DNA of 64,000 nt from Sphingomonas chungangi. Lineage in GTDB: Bacteria > Pseudomonadota > Alphaproteobacteria > Sphingomonadales > Sphingomonadaceae. Shown in pieces: positions 14,845 to 23,267 of the stretch. The notes beneath the pieces were generated by a model. It searched no databases. It was not told where the DNA came from and was given only the letters and a program-made list of their open reading frames with translations. Both the position numbers and the translations under genes were made by a program. Positions within the stretch are counted from its first letter, which is position 1. Each line of letters opens with the position of its first letter. The stretch spans positions 113,170 through 177,169 of the forward strand of contig NZ_JACEIB010000002.1 of NCBI RefSeq assembly GCF_013778325.1. The letters are read 5' to 3'.

Positions 14845-15384
14845 ATGGGGACGGACGAAAACATCGAGAACGCCGAGCGGGAACCGCATTCGATTCCCGA
14901 AAACGCGATCGAGATGATGGTCGCGACGCAGCAGGTGCACGTCCAGCTCAGCCAGATGGCGGACCAGAAGGCCTCGATCCTGATGGCGGCGACGTTCGCG
15001 ATCTTCACCTTCGCGGTCGGCCAGTCCAACTACGAAAGTCCGTCTTTCTATCCGCTGCTGGTGCTGGGCGGTTTCTCCTTCGCCGCCGCGCTGCTCGCGG
15101 CGATCGCGATCCTGCCGGCGATCAGCTCGAAGAGCACGGGGCCGGTCAACCTGCTCTTCTTCGGCTCGTTCAAGCGCTTCACCGAAGAACAGTATATCGA
15201 TCGCATCATCGAGGTGCTCCAGCATGACGAGAGCATCTACCGGACGATGGCACGCGACATCTATCAAAACGGCACGGTGCTGTTTAAGCGCAAATATTAC
15301 TGGCTTGGCTATGCCTACCGCGTGTTCCTGGTGGGCCTGACCGCCAGCCTGCTGACCTTTCTGATCCAGGTGATCCGCCACTAG
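14845..15384 (+). CDS. PycTM-like (DUF5706) membrane protein
   Basis: 179-residue inner-membrane protein. A polar N-terminal helix containing the conserved VQLSQMADQKASILMAATFA leads into two membrane helices (about 45-65 and 75-95). A cytosolic helical loop (TEEQYIDRIIEVLQHDESIY) follows, then KYYWLGYAYRVFLVGL and a third helix ending at the C-terminus. This layout matches the DUF5706/PycTM family, known as membrane-disrupting effectors in Pycsar anti-phage systems and in other contexts. It lies on the same strand 129 bases before the CHAT-cyclase operon. A normal housekeeping role is also possible; no ligand-binding domain is visible besides the family region. Confidence 0.75.
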   Translation: MGTDENIENAEREPHSIPENAIEMMVATQQVHVQLSQMADQKASILMAATFAIFTFAVGQSNYESPSFYPLLVLGGFSFAAALLAAIAILPAISSKSTGPVNLLFFGSFKRFTEEQYIDRIIEVLQHDESIYRTMARDIYQNGTVLFKRKYYWLGYAYRVFLVGLTASLLTFLIQVIRH

Positions 15385-15513
15385 CCGACGCCGCCTCGAA
15401 CAGGTACAAGCCAGCATATTCCGTCGCTTAACCCGGCTCCCGTTCGCGAGCCTCCCGTCGTTTGGCGTATCCATCCAACACCATCTGGCCGCGCAAACGG
15501 GGTTTCGGCGGAT

Positions 15514-18500
15514 ATGCGGGGGTTACGGATCGCAGTGATGGCGATGGCGGTTTGCGTGGCCGGCCCGGTGCTGGCCGCGCCGCCGCCCGTGCGGCCGAGC
15601 ATGGCCGACAGCTTCCGGCTGGGCGTCGGCGGAGGTACGCTCTGTCAGGTCCAGGCCGCACTCGCCGATCCGGCGGCGCCCGGCCTGTTCGATCGCGCCT
15701 ATGCGATCGTCTGCCGCGACGCCGCCGCGCCGATCGGGCATCTCTACGCGCTGCGCGAAGGATCGCCCGATCCCGCCGCGCGGCTCGACTCGCGCCGCGA
15801 TCCCGCGCTGAAGTGCGAGGACAAGGGGCAGATCACACTCGCCGATGCCGGCAGCGTCTCCGTGCGCCGCTGCTCGGCGCCGGACGGGCTCGGCTACGAT
15901 TTTCTCCGCACCGTCCGCGGCCGCACGCTCTATGCCGCCGAAGGCCTAGCCGGCTATCGCTCCGCCTTGGAGCTGGGGCTGCGCACGCTCGCCGCCGATC
16001 GGGTGGTGCCCGGCGATATCGACATCTCGATCACCGAGCTCGGCGACCCGACCAGCTTCGCCCGCGCGCAGGCCGGCAGCCTTGATCCGGCGCTCGCCCG
16101 CGACGAGGGCTATCGCCGCAACAATGGCGGCAATTACGCCGAGGCCGCCGAATTCTTCGACACCCTGCTACGCCGCACCGCCGAAGCGGGCGCGAACGAC
16201 CCGGCGTCGGCCAAGGAAGTCGGCGAATATCTCGTCAACCGCGCGCTCCAGCAATCCGATCTCGGCGACATAGATCAGGCCGATGCGCTGTTCGCGCAGG
16301 TCGCGCTGATCCCGACCGCCGACCCGGTCGAGCTGCGCCTGCGCCGCAACTATCGGGCGCTCCACCTGCTCAACCAGCAGCGCTTCGACGAGGCGGTGGC
16401 GGTACTCGATGCGCCCATCGAGGCGGCATCTCCCACAGCGCCCGCCGCCAGCGAGATCGACGTCGACCTTGCCGTGGCGATGAACGACGGCGGCCCGCTC
16501 ACCCGCCAGCTCGGCGTCACCTCGATGGCACTGCTGACCCCGGCCGAGAAGATGGCGATCCTCGACGCGCAGGCGGTGGCGGTACGCGGCACCATCCTCC
16601 GGCTGGAGGGGAATCCGGACAAGGCGGCTGCCGCCTTCGTGCAGGCGCTGGCAGCACTCGATCAGGTGCGCGGCGGCCGCGTCACCTCGGTCGCCCGGCT
16701 GCGCGCGCAGGTGATGACCGACCAGTCGATGCTCGCCGAGGCGAAAGGCGACATGATCCAGGCCGAGACGCTGCTCCGGAAGGCAGGCCAGACGGTCGCG
16801 ATCGAATATCCCGATTCGGTGGTGCTGAACGCGGCGCAGGCCCGGCTCGCCGGCTTCTACGCTCGCCACGGGCGAACCGACGACGCCTTGAAGCTCTATC
16901 GCGCGGTCGTCGCCTCGCTGGGCGCATCGGGCGGCACGACGGGCGCGATGTCCAATCTGCTGGAGCCCTATTTCACGCTGCTGGTCGCGAAGGCACCCGC
17001 TCAGCCCGCGCTGTACGACGACCTGTTCCTCGCCTCGCAGGTACTGCTGCGGCCTGGGGTGGCCGATACGCAGGCGACGTTGGCACGCGAGCTGTCGGCC
17101 GGCACCGGCGAGGCGGGACGCATCTTCCGCCAGTCGCTGAACGAGGCGCGGCAAGCGAGCGCGCTGCGCGTCGAGCTGGCGCGGCTCGCGGCCCTCGACA
17201 ACCCTTCCACCGAGGATCGCGCCACCATCGCCGCCGATCGCCTGCAAATCAGCCAGATCGAAAGCGAGCAAAGCGCCACCCAGGCCAAGCTCGCCCGATA
17301 TCCCGCCTATCGAGCGATCGCGACGCAGGCGCTGACGCTGGCCGATCTGCGCGCGACGCTCCATCCGGGCGAGGCCTATTGGAAGCTCACCGTCGCCGGC
17401 GACTCGGTCTTCGCGCTGCTGGTGACGCCGGCCGACGCGCAGGCCTGGGCGCTGCCCTACGGCCCGGCCGAGCTCGGCAAGCGGGTGGATGCGATCCGCT
17501 CCACCGTCTCCTTCGTGGAGAATGGCCGGCCGGTCACCTACCCCTTCGATGCGGCGGCGGCGCGCCAGCTCTATGTCGATCTCGCCGGTCCGGCGGCGGC
17601 CTCGCTGCTGCAGGCGCGCCACCTGATCTTCGAGCCGGACGGCGCGATGCAGCGCCTGCCGATCTCGCTGCTGATCGCGAGCCAGCCCGGCCTCGATCGC
17701 TATGAGGCGCGGATCAAGGATGCCAGGGCCGATCCCTTCGACATGACCGGGATCGACTGGCTCGGCGGGCGGGTGGACATCTCCACCGCGCTTTCCGCCC
17801 GCGCCTTCCGCGACGTGCGCGCGACGCCGGCATCGACCGCCGCGAAGACCTATCTCGGCTTCGGCCACAATGCGCCGATCTCGCCCTTCCTGCGGCTCAC
17901 CGCCTATCAGCCGCCGGCTACCGCGATCGACTGCCGCTGGCCGATGACGACCTGGAACCATCCGATCTCGCCCGCCGAACTCCGGACGGCGCAAAGGCTG
18001 ATCGGCGCGGGACGGGCCGATGTCGTGACCGACGCGCCGTTCAGCGACACCGCGATTGACGCCGACGCCGATCTCTCGGCCTACCGCATCGTCCATTTCG
18101 CCACCCACGGCCTCGTCACCGCACCGCGCCCCGAATGTCCGGCGACGCCCGCGCTGCTGACCAGCTTCGGGCCGGGCAAGTCGGACGGACTGCTGAGCTT
18201 CGACGAGATATACGGCCTGCATCTCGACGCCGATCTCGTGCTGCTCTCGGCTTGCGACACCGCCGGCACCGCCGACGTCGCCGCGACGCGGGCGGCGGGC
18301 ATCACCAGCGGCGGCGGCAATGCGCTCGACGGGCTGGTGCGCGCCTTCATCGGCGCGGGCGGGCGGGCTGTGCTGGCCAGTCACTGGCCGGCGCCGGACG
18401 ATTATCAAGCGACCCAGCGGCTGATCGCGAGCCTGTTCACCGCCCCACCCGGCACGTCGATCGCCGAGGCGCTGCGCGTCGGCCAGCGCCGCCTGATGAT

Positions 18501-18585
18501 GACGCCGGCGACCTCCCACCCCTTCTACTGGGCGGGCTTCGCGCTGATCGGCGACGGCGCCAAGCCCGTGCTGCGCGCGAACTGA
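15514..18585 (+). CDS. Exported TPR-CHAT caspase-like protease
   Basis: 1023-residue protein with an N-terminal signal peptide (MRGLRIAVMAMAVCVAGPVL, cleavage after about residue 22), so it is predicted to be periplasmic. A long helical repeat region of TPR type (about 190-560) and a coiled region (about 545-620) lead to a C-terminal CHAT domain (about 640-1020). The catalytic pair is intact: His865 in HFATHG and Cys914 in LLSACDTAG. CHAT proteins are caspase/separase-related peptidases. The stop is two bases before the cyclase start, so the genes are co-transcribed. TPR-CHAT proteins also accompany TpsA/TpsB-type genes in cyanobacteria as I recall, which makes processing or sensing of the exoprotein plausible but unproven. 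Confidence 0.9.
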   Translation: MRGLRIAVMAMAVCVAGPVLAAPPPVRPSMADSFRLGVGGGTLCQVQAALADPAAPGLFDRAYAIVCRDAAAPIGHLYALREGSPDPAARLDSRRDPALKCEDKGQITLADAGSVSVRRCSAPDGLGYDFLRTVRGRTLYAAEGLAGYRSALELGLRTLAADRVVPGDIDISITELGDPTSFARAQAGSLDPALARDEGYRRNNGGNYAEAAEFFDTLLRRTAEAGANDPASAKEVGEYLVNRALQQSDLGDIDQADALFAQVALIPTADPVELRLRRNYRALHLLNQQRFDEAVAVLDAPIEAASPTAPAASEIDVDLAVAMNDGGPLTRQLGVTSMALLTPAEKMAILDAQAVAVRGTILRLEGNPDKAAAAFVQALAALDQVRGGRVTSVARLRAQVMTDQSMLAEAKGDMIQAETLLRKAGQTVAIEYPDSVVLNAAQARLAGFYARHGRTDDALKLYRAVVASLGASGGTTGAMSNLLEPYFTLLVAKAPAQPALYDDLFLASQVLLRPGVADTQATLARELSAGTGEAGRIFRQSLNEARQASALRVELARLAALDNPSTEDRATIAADRLQISQIESEQSATQAKLARYPAYRAIATQALTLADLRATLHPGEAYWKLTVAGDSVFALLVTPADAQAWALPYGPAELGKRVDAIRSTVSFVENGRPVTYPFDAAAARQLYVDLAGPAAASLLQARHLIFEPDGAMQRLPISLLIASQPGLDRYEARIKDARADPFDMTGIDWLGGRVDISTALSARAFRDVRATPASTAAKTYLGFGHNAPISPFLRLTAYQPPATAIDCRWPMTTWNHPISPAELRTAQRLIGAGRADVVTDAPFSDTAIDADADLSAYRIVHFATHGLVTAPRPECPATPALLTSFGPGKSDGLLSFDEIYGLHLDADLVLLSACDTAGTADVAATRAAGITSGGGNALDGLVRAFIGAGGRAVLASHWPAPDDYQATQRLIASLFTAPPGTSIAEALRVGQRRLMMTPATSHPFYWAGFALIGDGAKPVLRAN

Positions 18586-18587
18586 GG

Positions 18588-20582
18588 ATGTGGGCCGACA
18601 CCGTCAAGGCGATCGGCCGCATCGGCTGGGGACGATTCGCGGTCACGCTGGCGCTGCTCGTTGCGGCGATCCTGATCGCACGCCTTTCCTGGCACGTCGC
18701 GCTTTCGCAACAGGCCGAGCGCTGGATGTACGACGCCCGGGCCGTCATCACCGCGCCCGTCGCGCCTCAGGATCCCCGGCTGGTCCAGATCGTCTACGAT
18801 GACGACACGCTCGAGCATACGGGCCGCCGTTCCCCGCTCGATCGGGGACTGCTTGCCCGTGCGCTCGCGCATATCGACACGATGGGCGCGAGGGCGATCG
18901 GCATCGACATGCTGATCGACGAGCCGCAGCCCGAGGATGCGCAACTGCTTGCCGCCCTCAAGGCGATGCACACCCCCACTTATCTCGGTTTCACCACCAA
19001 CGCCGCCGTGGGCGACGAGATGAAGGGCTGGCAGGAGACATTCGAGCGCCGCCTGTTCGCCCGGCTCGACGGCAGCAACGTCCATCCCGCCAGCATCAAG
19101 CTCGAGGCCGATCCGGAAGACCAGTTCGTCCGCAGCTGGCCTAAGGCCGACCCGACACTACCGCCCACGTTGGTGAGCAGCCTGCTGGGCGGCGCCGGCA
19201 CCTACGCGGACTATTATGGCAGCATCGCCTTTCATCGCCCTCAGGGTGACGATCCGCTATTCACCTACATCCCCATCGAATTTCTCGATAATGCAGCGAC
19301 AACGCCGTTTCTCGCGCCGCAGATCGCCGGGCGATATGTCCTGATCGGCGGCCGGATCAGCGACATCGATCAGTTCGACACGCCGCTCACCCGACTCCTG
19401 GGCAAAAGGGCTAACGATCCCGATCCGCGCATCAGCGGCCTCGATATCCACGCCATGATGCTTGCGCAGCGGCTCGACGGCATCCGCTTCACGCCGCTTT
19501 CCCCCGCCTTGCTATGGGCGTTGGCTTTTGTGGTGGTACTGGCTGGTGCGGCACTGGGTTCGCTCGATATCGGCGGATGGCGGATCGCCGCATTGCTTGG
19601 CCTCAGCGTTCTCGTCATCGTGCTGCTGCCGGTCGGCCTCCAGAATTGGAGCTTCGACACCCAGGGCCTGCCCGCCTTCGGCTGGCTGGTCGGCTGGACG
19701 CTCGCGTACATCGCCGCCGCATCGGCCGCGCGGGGCGTCGGGTCCGAGCAGAGGCGGTTCGCGCAAGGCGCTCTCGGCCGCTACCTGCCGCGCGACGTCG
19801 CCGCGACGATCCTGAAGAATCCCGACCAGCTCAAGCTGCACGGCGAGCGCACCACCATCTACGCGCTGTTCAGCGACATGGAGGGCTTCACCAAGCTCAC
19901 CCACGCGATCGATCCGGAGCAGCTCTCCGATCTGCTCAACCGCTATCTCGACGTGCTGAGCAACGTCGTGCTCGCGCATGGCGGGACGATCGACAAGTTC
20001 GTCGGCGACGCGGTGGTGGCATTCTGGGGCGCGCCGATCGCACGGCCAGACGACGGCGATCGCGCACTCGCCGCGGCGATCGCGATGGCGGAGGCCGGCG
20101 AGGCATTCCGCACGTCCGCCCCCGCCGGCCTGCCGCCGATCGGTCGCACCCGCGTCGGACTGCACCGGGGCGAGGCGGTGGTCGGCAATTTCGGCGGCGA
20201 GGGGCGCATCCAATATACCGCGCTCGGCGACGCGATGAATGCCGCCTCGCGGATGGAGGGTGCCAACAAGACGCTCGGCACGCGCGCGCTGGTCAGCGCC
20301 GAGGCGGCGGCGGGGATGACCGAACCGCGCCTCCGACCGATGGGCCGCATCACGGTGCGCGGGCGATCGACCCCGATCACGGTGTTCGAGCCTGCGACAG
20401 AGGCGGAATATGCACAATCCGACACGCTCGTCGACATTCTTGCGCGTTTCGACGGAGCGGATTTGACCGCGCTCGACGATCTCGCGCGCTATGCGGCCAC
20501 ACAGCCGAGCGACATCGCGCTGGCCAAGCTGCTCGATCGACTACGGAAAATCGGCCCCGGAGGCACCTATGCGCTGGACTGA
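18588..20582 (+). CDS. CHASE2-domain class III adenylate/guanylate cyclase
   Basis: 664-residue membrane sensor. Helix 1 (about 17-33) is followed by a periplasmic CHASE2 domain (about 40-300, with GARAIGIDMLIDEP and GRYVLIGG), three more helices (about 305-325, 332-352, 362-382) and a cytosolic class III cyclase domain (about 415-600). Metal-binding Asp430 (FSDMEGFT) and Asp474 (FVGDAVVAFWG) are present, as are catalytic Asn551 and Arg555. The purine-selecting pair reads Lys470/Thr544, more consistent with ATP than with GTP or pyrimidines. The gene is sandwiched between the CHAT gene (2-base gap) and the next gene (14-base overlap). The predicted product is cAMP in response to a periplasmic signal. 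Confidence 0.93.
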   Translation: MWADTVKAIGRIGWGRFAVTLALLVAAILIARLSWHVALSQQAERWMYDARAVITAPVAPQDPRLVQIVYDDDTLEHTGRRSPLDRGLLARALAHIDTMGARAIGIDMLIDEPQPEDAQLLAALKAMHTPTYLGFTTNAAVGDEMKGWQETFERRLFARLDGSNVHPASIKLEADPEDQFVRSWPKADPTLPPTLVSSLLGGAGTYADYYGSIAFHRPQGDDPLFTYIPIEFLDNAATTPFLAPQIAGRYVLIGGRISDIDQFDTPLTRLLGKRANDPDPRISGLDIHAMMLAQRLDGIRFTPLSPALLWALAFVVVLAGAALGSLDIGGWRIAALLGLSVLVIVLLPVGLQNWSFDTQGLPAFGWLVGWTLAYIAAASAARGVGSEQRRFAQGALGRYLPRDVAATILKNPDQLKLHGERTTIYALFSDMEGFTKLTHAIDPEQLSDLLNRYLDVLSNVVLAHGGTIDKFVGDAVVAFWGAPIARPDDGDRALAAAIAMAEAGEAFRTSAPAGLPPIGRTRVGLHRGEAVVGNFGGEGRIQYTALGDAMNAASRMEGANKTLGTRALVSAEAAAGMTEPRLRPMGRITVRGRSTPITVFEPATEAEYAQSDTLVDILARFDGADLTALDDLARYAATQPSDIALAKLLDRLRKIGPGGTYALD

Positions 20583-21297
20583 CGCCCTTCGCCCAACCCT
20601 GATGCTGGGCCTCGTACTGCCCCTCGCGGCGGGGAGCGCCGCCGCGGACGTGATGATCCTGCGCGCGACCGGCCCCTCCTCGCCGCGCTTCACGGCGGGC
20701 AGGATGCTGCCCGACAATGCCAAGATCGCGCTCGTTGCCAACGATCAGCTGGTGCTGCTCGATGCGCACGGTACGCGCACGCTGACCGGCCCCGGTGGCT
20801 TCGTCGCGGGCGCGGTGACCAGCGGCGGCACGACCAGCCTCGCCTCGCTCGCCGGCGCGCGGACCGAGCGGCGCGCGCGCATCGGGGCGGTGCGCGGCGA
20901 GCCGGGATCGGGGCCGGCTTTCCAGCCCAACATCTGGTTCGTCGATGCGGGGAAGAGCGGCACCGCCTGCGTCACCAGCGCGACGGGCGTGACGCTGTGG
21001 CGCGCGGATTCGGAAACCGAAGGCGACATGACCGTCGCCGGCCCTTCGGCCAAGCCCGCTACGCTCCACTGGATCAAGGGGCAGACGACGAAGGCATGGC
21101 CGCAATCGGTGCCGGTCGCGGCAGGCGGCGCCTATCGCCTCACCGGCGCGGGCGTGCCGGCGGGCGGATCGAACATCAGCTTCGCGATCGTGCCACCGGT
21201 GGCGGACGGCGACATGCAGGCGCTCGCCAACACCATGGCGGCGCACGGCTGCAAGGCGCAGGTCGACGTGTTCATCGCGGCGACGTCGCAACAGTAA
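20569..21297 (+). CDS. Exported protein of unknown function in the TPS operon
   Basis: 242-residue protein with a signal peptide (about 1-26, ending GSAAA). An all-beta-looking mature part includes KIALVANDQLVLLDAHGTRT and a C-terminal stretch with two Cys (CVTSATGV and HGCKAQVDVF) that could form a disulfide. The start overlaps the cyclase end by 14 bases and has GGAGG at good spacing. I do not recognise the family. Its place between a sensor cyclase and the TpsB gene suggests an envelope role, for example as a ligand or chaperone. Confidence 0.8.
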   Translation: MRWTDALRPTLMLGLVLPLAAGSAAADVMILRATGPSSPRFTAGRMLPDNAKIALVANDQLVLLDAHGTRTLTGPGGFVAGAVTSGGTTSLASLAGARTERRARIGAVRGEPGSGPAFQPNIWFVDAGKSGTACVTSATGVTLWRADSETEGDMTVAGPSAKPATLHWIKGQTTKAWPQSVPVAAGGAYRLTGAGVPAGGSNISFAIVPPVADGDMQALANTMAAHGCKAQVDVFIAATSQQ

Positions 21298-21325
21298 GGC
21301 GCGGGGGCGCGTCCGGGGGAAGAGT

Positions 21326-23107
21326 ATGAGGGGGCGAAGAGCGGGCTGGACTTGGGCGGGGGCGATCGCGCTGGCGGCGGCGTGGCCGGCGACGGCGCAG
21401 GTCGCGCCGCAGCCCGGCACCGGCGTCGCCCCGCCGACCCGCGAGGAGCTGAACCGCGTCCCCACCGCGACGCAGGCGACCCCGAAATCCCGCCTCACCG
21501 TCTCCGGCGATATCGAGCATGGCCCCTGCCCGCTCGCCGATCCGCGCTTCGCCTCGATCACCGTGCCCTTGAAGGACGTTCAGTTCGACGGGCTGGACGG
21601 GATCGATCCGGCGACTTTGCGCCCGGCCTTCGCCGCCCATCTCGGCCAGACGGTCCCGATCGCCACCGTCTGCGAGGTCCGCGACGAGGCCGCCGCGATC
21701 CTGCGCCGGCAGGGCTGGCTCGCCGCCGTGCAGGTGCCCCCGCAGCGCATCGCCGACGGTGTCGTCCATCTGCAGGTGGTGCTCGCCAGGCTGGTCGCGG
21801 TGCACGTGCGGGGCGACACCGGCCATGCCGAGAGCCTGATCGCCGCCTATCTCAACACCTTGAAGGACGGCGAGCCCTTCAACCAGAAGATCGCCGAGCG
21901 CCGGCTTCTGCTCGCCGACGATCTGCCTGGCTACGACATCCGCCTGACGCTGCGCCCCGCGGGCACCGCGCCGGGCGAGGTGGTGGGCGACGTCATCGTA
22001 TCGCGCATTCCCTTCGCCGTGACGGTGAACGTGCAGAATTACGGATCGCATCAGGTCGGTCGCTGGTCGGGGCTGGTGACGGCCGAGATCAACGACATCA
22101 TCGGCATGGGCGATCGCGCGGTGGTCGGCTTCTTCAACACCGCCGACGTCCACGAGCAGAGCGTCGCCCAGGGTTCATACGAGATAAGGCCGGGCAGCAG
22201 CGGGCTAACGCTCTCGGGCCGCTTCACCTACGCCTGGACGCGGCCGGATCTCGGCAAGGTCGATCCCATCAAGGCGCGCACTCTGATCGGATCGGTCGAG
22301 GCGAGTTACCCCCTGATCCGCCGCCAGGCCGAGACGCTGCGCGTCGCGGGCGGGCTCGACATCGTCAACCAGAAGCTCAGCTTCGGCGGCCTGCCCTTCA
22401 CCGAAGACAAATTGCGCGTGCTCTACGGGCGGCTGGATTATGTGACGCTCGATCCTTCGAGCCTCGGCGCCACCAACGGCTACACCGCCAACGAGCCGCG
22501 CTGGCGGCTGATCGGATCGCTGGAGGTGCGCAAGGGGCTGGACGCGCTGGGCGCGAGCCACGATTGCGGCCCCTATCCCTATCTGCGCTGCTTCTCGCTG
22601 CCGTCGCTGAGCCGGCTCGATGCCGATCCGCAGGGCGGGCTGATCCGCATCGGCGGCACGATCGAGCTACGACCGGACCCGAAATTCACCATCGCGATGA
22701 GCCCTCGCGCGCAATATGCGTTCGATCCGCTGCTCAGCTACGAGCAATTCTCGGCGGGCAACTACACGGTCGGGCGTGGCTACGATCCGGGCGCGCTGAT
22801 AGGCGACAGCGGCTACGGCGTGCAGACCGAACTGCGCTTCGGCAAGCTGACGCCGTCCGGCCCGAAGAAGCTGGCGGTGCAGCCCTTCGTGTTCTTCGAC
22901 GCGGCCTGGACATGGACGCGCGGGCGGCTGGCGGCGACCGACGATCCGCAGCATCTCTATTCGGTCGGCGGCGGCGTGCGCACCGCGTTCGGCGACAAGG
23001 CGCGGCTCGACCTGATGCTGGCCGCCCCGCTGACCCGCACCGCCTTCGAAAGCCAGCGCGGCGACGTGCGCGTCCTCGTCAACTTCACGACGCGGTTCGT
23101 GCCATGA
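21326..23107 (+). CDS. TpsB outer-membrane transporter (ShlB/FhaC/HecB family)
   Basis: 593-residue outer-membrane protein. A signal peptide (about 1-25, ending WPATAQ) and a Pro-rich linker precede two POTRA modules (about 65-215; VQFDGLDGIDPATLRPAF and AVHVRGDTGHAES). A 16-strand barrel follows (about 215-593), with the secretion motif GRGYDPGALIGDSGYG near residue 490 and a terminal Phe-rich strand (VNFTTRFVP). It exports the partner TpsA across the outer membrane without ATP. A strong GGGGGAAGAG ribosome site lies before the ATG. The partner gene is 160 bases downstream. Confidence 0.95.
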   Translation: MRGRRAGWTWAGAIALAAAWPATAQVAPQPGTGVAPPTREELNRVPTATQATPKSRLTVSGDIEHGPCPLADPRFASITVPLKDVQFDGLDGIDPATLRPAFAAHLGQTVPIATVCEVRDEAAAILRRQGWLAAVQVPPQRIADGVVHLQVVLARLVAVHVRGDTGHAESLIAAYLNTLKDGEPFNQKIAERRLLLADDLPGYDIRLTLRPAGTAPGEVVGDVIVSRIPFAVTVNVQNYGSHQVGRWSGLVTAEINDIIGMGDRAVVGFFNTADVHEQSVAQGSYEIRPGSSGLTLSGRFTYAWTRPDLGKVDPIKARTLIGSVEASYPLIRRQAETLRVAGGLDIVNQKLSFGGLPFTEDKLRVLYGRLDYVTLDPSSLGATNGYTANEPRWRLIGSLEVRKGLDALGASHDCGPYPYLRCFSLPSLSRLDADPQGGLIRIGGTIELRPDPKFTIAMSPRAQYAFDPLLSYEQFSAGNYTVGRGYDPGALIGDSGYGVQTELRFGKLTPSGPKKLAVQPFVFFDAAWTWTRGRLAATDDPQHLYSVGGGVRTAFGDKARLDLMLAAPLTRTAFESQRGDVRVLVNFTTRFVP

Positions 23108-23267
23108 GCCGCGAGCGGACAGCCCTGTTCTTTTCGGATTGCGCCCGCTATTCAATCGATTGGCGACGATCCGCGGGGCGGAGCGTCGAGTCTGGTAGCG
23201 CCGGCTTTCATTCGATCATCGATGCGGTTGTCCGCATCGACGGGGGGACGCGCATGCGCGGGGCGGC

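Noticed and set aside
14845-20582. A complete Pycsar anti-phage system
   Set aside because: The cyclase is a CHASE2 membrane sensor with a purine-type substrate pair and is separated from the PycTM-like gene by the CHAT gene. Canonical Pycsar pairs a small soluble pyrimidine cyclase directly with its effector.
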